From contig NZ_CALDPF010000007.1 in the NCBI RefSeq assembly GCF_937912035.1, positions 62,001 to 126,000 of the forward strand: DNA of 64,000 nucleotides. The letters are read 5' to 3'. Source of the stretch: an uncultured Bacteroides sp. GTDB lineage: Bacteria; Bacteroidota; Bacteroidia; Bacteroidales; Bacteroidaceae. Below the pieces are notes generated by a model that saw only the letters and a list, made by a program, of their open reading frames with translations, ran no database searches and was not told the DNA's origin. The first letter of the stretch is position 1. Every line of letters starts with the position of its first letter. This document shows, in pieces, positions 61,507 through 64,000 of this stretch. Made by a program: the position numbers and the translations under genes.

Positions 61507-62679
61507 ATGAGTAATCAAAGATACATGCAGCGCGGCGTATCGGCATCTAAGGAAGATGTACATAACGCTATCAAAAACATTGACAAAGGTATTTTCCCTA
61601 AGGCTTTCTGTAAAATAATTCCTGATATTCTTGGCGGAGACCCTGAATACTGCAACATCATGCACGCAGACGGTGCGGGAACAAAATCATCACTGGCATA
61701 TCTGTATTGGAAAGAAACAGGCGACTTGTCTGTATGGAAAGGTATCGCACAGGATGCTCTTATCATGAACATCGACGACTTGCTCTGCGTAGGAGCTGTT
61801 GACAACATACTTGTTTCTTCAACTATCGGACGTAACAAACTGCTCGTTCCGGGTGAAGTTATCTCGGCTATCATCAACGGTACAGACGAACTGCTTGCCG
61901 AACTCCGCGAAATGGGTGTAGGCGTTTACGCTACAGGTGGCGAGACTGCCGACGTTGGCGACTTGGTTCGTACTATCATCGTGGACAGTACAGTGACTTG
62001 CCGTATGAAGCGTTCAGACGTGATTGACAATGCAAACATCCGTCCGGGAGACGTTATCGTAGGTCTTGCATCTTACGGACAGGCTACTTACGAAAAGGAA
62101 TACAACGGCGGTATGGGCAGCAACGGTCTGACAAGCGCGCGTCACGACGTATTCTCAAAATATCTTGCAGAGAAATATCCTGAAAGCTACGACAAGGCTG
62201 TACCTGGAGACCTGGTTTACAGCGGTAATCTGAAGCTGACTGACTCTGTGGAAGGTTCTCCACTTGACGCAGGTAAGCTGGTTCTCTCTCCTACCCGTAC
62301 ATACGCACCTGTAGTAAAAAAACTGCTTGATGCTCTCCGTCCTGAAATCCACGGTATGGTTCACTGCTCGGGTGGTGCACAGACTAAAGTTCTGCACTTC
62401 GTAGGCGACAACTGCCGCGTGGTTAAGGATAACCTCTTCCCTGTTCCTCCATTGTTCCGCACTATCAAGGAACAGAGCGGTACTGACTGGGACGAAATGT
62501 ACAAGGTATTCAACATGGGACACCGTCTTGAAGTATATCTTTCTCCTGAACATGCTGAACAGGTTATCGAAATCAGCAAATCGTTCAACATCGACGCACA
62601 GATTATCGGTCGCATAGAAGAAAGCAACGGTTCCAAGGAATTGATTATCAAGAGCGAATTCGGAGAATTCAGATACTAA
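61507..62679 (+). CDS. purM: Phosphoribosylformylglycinamidine cyclo-ligase (AIR synthetase)
   Basis: 390 aa from ATG 61507 (MSNQRYMQRGVSASKEDV). HADGAGTKSSLAYLYWKETG (ATP site), MNIDDLLCVGA, ATGGETADVGDLVRT, GLASYGQATYEKEYNGGMGS, HGMVHCSGGAQTKVLHF and FNMGHRLEVYL are PurM motifs. ATP-dependent ring closure of FGAM to AIR, fifth step of purine synthesis. About 40 residues longer than E. coli PurM, usual for Bacteroidetes. Codon use is strongly biased. Three small genes and prfA follow in the same direction. Confidence 0.93.
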   Translation: MSNQRYMQRGVSASKEDVHNAIKNIDKGIFPKAFCKIIPDILGGDPEYCNIMHADGAGTKSSLAYLYWKETGDLSVWKGIAQDALIMNIDDLLCVGAVDNILVSSTIGRNKLLVPGEVISAIINGTDELLAELREMGVGVYATGGETADVGDLVRTIIVDSTVTCRMKRSDVIDNANIRPGDVIVGLASYGQATYEKEYNGGMGSNGLTSARHDVFSKYLAEKYPESYDKAVPGDLVYSGNLKLTDSVEGSPLDAGKLVLSPTRTYAPVVKKLLDALRPEIHGMVHCSGGAQTKVLHFVGDNCRVVKDNLFPVPPLFRTIKEQSGTDWDEMYKVFNMGHRLEVYLSPEHAEQVIEISKSFNIDAQIIGRIEESNGSKELIIKSEFGEFRY

Positions 62680-62702
62680 AATTTAATTTAACCACAAGGC
62701 CT

Positions 62703-62963
62703 ATGGAAAAAGAAAAGAAAGGATGCCTTATACCTTTAGCTTTCTTAGCTGCAGGCATAATAAGTTTTTGTATAGGATTAGCATATGATATCCATATACT
62801 TTATGTATTAGGATTCCTGATACCAGCATACGGCGGTACTATGTACAGCCAATACACTGGTAAAGAGAAGAAATGGAGTCCCCTGAAACATATTCTCGTT
62901 TCATTTCTTATGCTACTGATTGCTGCTATTGTATGTTTTATACTATACGGTAAATTGTGGTGA
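62703..62963 (+). CDS. Small membrane protein, paralogue 1 of 3
   Basis: 86 aa. Basic N-terminus (MEKEKKGCLIP), then two close hydrophobic segments with a polar turn and a third at the C terminus, ending GKLW. Shares the pattern GCLxPxxxLxxGIxxxxIG...Y.LGF..P.Y.G.MY...GK.....KH....LMLL...V.F...G+LW with the next gene. Family not recognised. 23 nt after purM. Confidence 0.6.
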   Translation: MEKEKKGCLIPLAFLAAGIISFCIGLAYDIHILYVLGFLIPAYGGTMYSQYTGKEKKWSPLKHILVSFLMLLIAAIVCFILYGKLW

Positions 62964-62982
62964 CACTTAGACAGTGGTGCTT

Positions 62983-63252
62983 ATGGACAGCAATAAAAAG
63001 GATAAAAAGAATGGATGCCTTGTTCCTGTAATCATATTGATTATTGGTATTGTATGTCTTTTAATAGGTATAGAATTTGATTTACCTGTAATAAAATATT
63101 TAGGATTTGGATTTCCGACCTATGCAGGTAGTATGTACACAGAGTTCGTATCCGGCAAGAAATGGACTTGGAAAAAGCATACCAGTTATATATTGTTAAT
63201 GTTATTGGTATGTATTGTACTTACATTTATTATGCATGGAAGGCTATGGTAA
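62983..63252 (+). CDS. Small membrane protein, paralogue 2 of 3
   Basis: 89 aa from ATG 62983 (MDSNKKDKK). Upstream GTG codons in frame at 62974/62977 are not needed; the context GCTTATGGACA recurs before the third copy and identifies this start. Same three-segment plan as copy 1 (GCLVPVIILIIGIVCLLIGI, YLGFGFPTYAGSMYTEF, tail GRLW). Function unknown. Confidence 0.6.
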   Translation: MDSNKKDKKNGCLVPVIILIIGIVCLLIGIEFDLPVIKYLGFGFPTYAGSMYTEFVSGKKWTWKKHTSYILLMLLVCIVLTFIMHGRLW

Positions 63253-63267
63253 TAAAACTTAATGCTT

Positions 63268-63570
63268 ATGGACAATAAAAAGAAAAACAAAAAGCAGTCA
63301 ATAAAAATAACTGTTCTGGCTGCATTATTATTCATAGCAGCTACATTTATTATAGGTTTTGGAGATACAAACGACATACCTATAATAAAAACGTCAGGAT
63401 ATCTGATAGGAGGAGAGTCTGGCGGTATATTCTTCGGATATTGGCTTGACGGAAAAGACCAGATTGACTATTTTTTCAAAAATTGGAAAAGATGTCTTAT
63501 CACTTTTATTATTGGACTAGTCCTGATTGGTATACCTATAACATTACTGGTTGACGGCAGATTGTGGTAA
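63268..63570 (+). CDS. Small membrane protein, paralogue 3 of 3
   Basis: 100 aa from ATG 63268 (MDNKKKNKKQS), chosen by the GCTTATGGACA context shared with copy 2; an ATG 6 nt upstream is also possible. More diverged: four hydrophobic stretches, DIPIIKTSGYLIGGESGGIF and the final DGRLW keep the family marks. Lies 23 nt upstream of prfA. Confidence 0.6.
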   Translation: MDNKKKNKKQSIKITVLAALLFIAATFIIGFGDTNDIPIIKTSGYLIGGESGGIFFGYWLDGKDQIDYFFKNWKRCLITFIIGLVLIGIPITLLVDGRLW

Positions 63571-63593
63571 AAAAACAAAACAAAAAGATTTAA

Positions 63594-64000
63594 ATGGCGG
63601 AAAATAACACCATACTGGAAAAACTTGAAGGACTGGTATCACGTTTTGAAGAAGTATCTACACTGATTACTGACCCGAACGTGATATCAGACCAGAAAAG
63701 ATATGTAAAACTTACAAAGGAATATAAGGAACTGGGCGACATCATGAATGCACGCAAGGAATACCTGCAGTGCATCAACGGTCTGGAAGAGGCCAAAATG
63801 ATGATGAACGAAAGCGACCCTGAAATGAAGGAAATGGCCCGCGAAGAGGCTGCTGCCTGCGAGGCACGCATTCCGGAACTGGAAGAGGAAATCAAACTTC
63901 TGCTTGTTCCTGCCGACCCTCAGGACGACCGTAATGCGATTCTTGAAATCCGTGGCGGTACGGGTGGCGACGAGGCGGCTATCTTTGCCGGCGACCTGTT
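63594..64000 (+). CDS. prfA: Peptide chain release factor 1, N-terminal part (cut by window end)
   Basis: First 135 codons plus two bases, open to the window edge. It starts at ATG 63594 with MAENNTILEKLEGLVSRFEE, followed by an N-terminal coiled-coil domain and the PCRF core segment ILEIRGGTGGDEAAIFAGDL. No in-frame UGA programmed frameshift as in prfB is seen, and the N-terminus is of RF1 type. RF1 releases nascent chains at UAA/UAG. The tripeptide anticodon and GGQ motif lie beyond 64000. Confidence 0.9.
   Translation, partial: MAENNTILEKLEGLVSRFEEVSTLITDPNVISDQKRYVKLTKEYKELGDIMNARKEYLQCINGLEEAKMMMNESDPEMKEMAREEAAACEARIPELEEEIKLLLVPADPQDDRNAILEIRGGTGGDEAAIFAGDL

Overview
The window looks like chromosomal DNA from a gut Bacteroidales species, most likely the Bacteroides/Phocaeicola group. 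The evidence is low GC with AT-rich intergenic DNA, almost no Shine-Dalgarno sequences, and many promoters of the Bacteroidetes type (TTTG, 19-21 nt, TAnnTTTG). The gene families agree: split MutA/MutB, two-ORF LysO, fimbrillin-like lipoprotein, DUF4377, DUF3857, and PD-(D/E)XK AAA-ATPase. The genus call is inference. I see no rRNA, tRNA, CRISPR array, insertion sequence or prophage.

Layout. 0.1-8 kb: ABC-F ATPase and an AspT/YidE-type carrier on the minus strand, then mutA-mutB (succinate to propionate route). 8-12.5 kb: a frameshifted AAA-ATPase/nuclease gene and two membrane-anchored AraC-type regulators. 12.5-20.2 kb: purine salvage (Tsx-like outer-membrane channel plus AzgA/PbuG-type permease; xpt plus NAT-family xanthine/urate permease), interrupted by a GH29-like secreted protein and serB. 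20-26.5 kb: fimbrillin-like lipoprotein, alkaline phosphatase, helix-hairpin-helix membrane protein with an SNF transporter, VanZ-like protein and a ROK sugar kinase. 26.6-32.4 kb: a five-gene MacB-like tripartite efflux operon. 32.5-40.4 kb: a basic secreted protein, CvfB-like S1 protein, an antiporter-tcdA-lolD operon, asd and a two-ORF lysO. 40.5-46.2 kb: an envelope island of lipoproteins, a Crp-type regulator and a PagL-like barrel. 46.3-54.3 kb: pgk, two DUF3857 proteins (one a probable inactive partner), and a cstA-ybjQ-porin operon. 54.4-60.7 kb: a GH10-like secreted protein, then a TPR histidine kinase, a LuxR-type response regulator and a LamG-plus-membrane-domain protein. 61.5-64 kb: purM, three small paralogous membrane proteins, and the start of prfA, which runs off the window.

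Most genes are ordinary housekeeping or transport genes. The least explained items are: (i) a candidate ~60-nt minus-strand small RNA at 39354-39416 with a full promoter and an intrinsic terminator; (ii) two intergenic arrays of 18-20-nt near-palindromes, both with a 22-bp period (18049-18132 and 39270-39333); (iii) a lipoprotein carrying what looks like a stand-alone SecD P1-head domain; (iv) an active/inactive transglutaminase-like pair; (v) a two-component system next to a lectin-like membrane protein; and (vi) three small paralogous membrane proteins between purM and prfA. All functional calls rest on reading motifs by eye; no database search was run.
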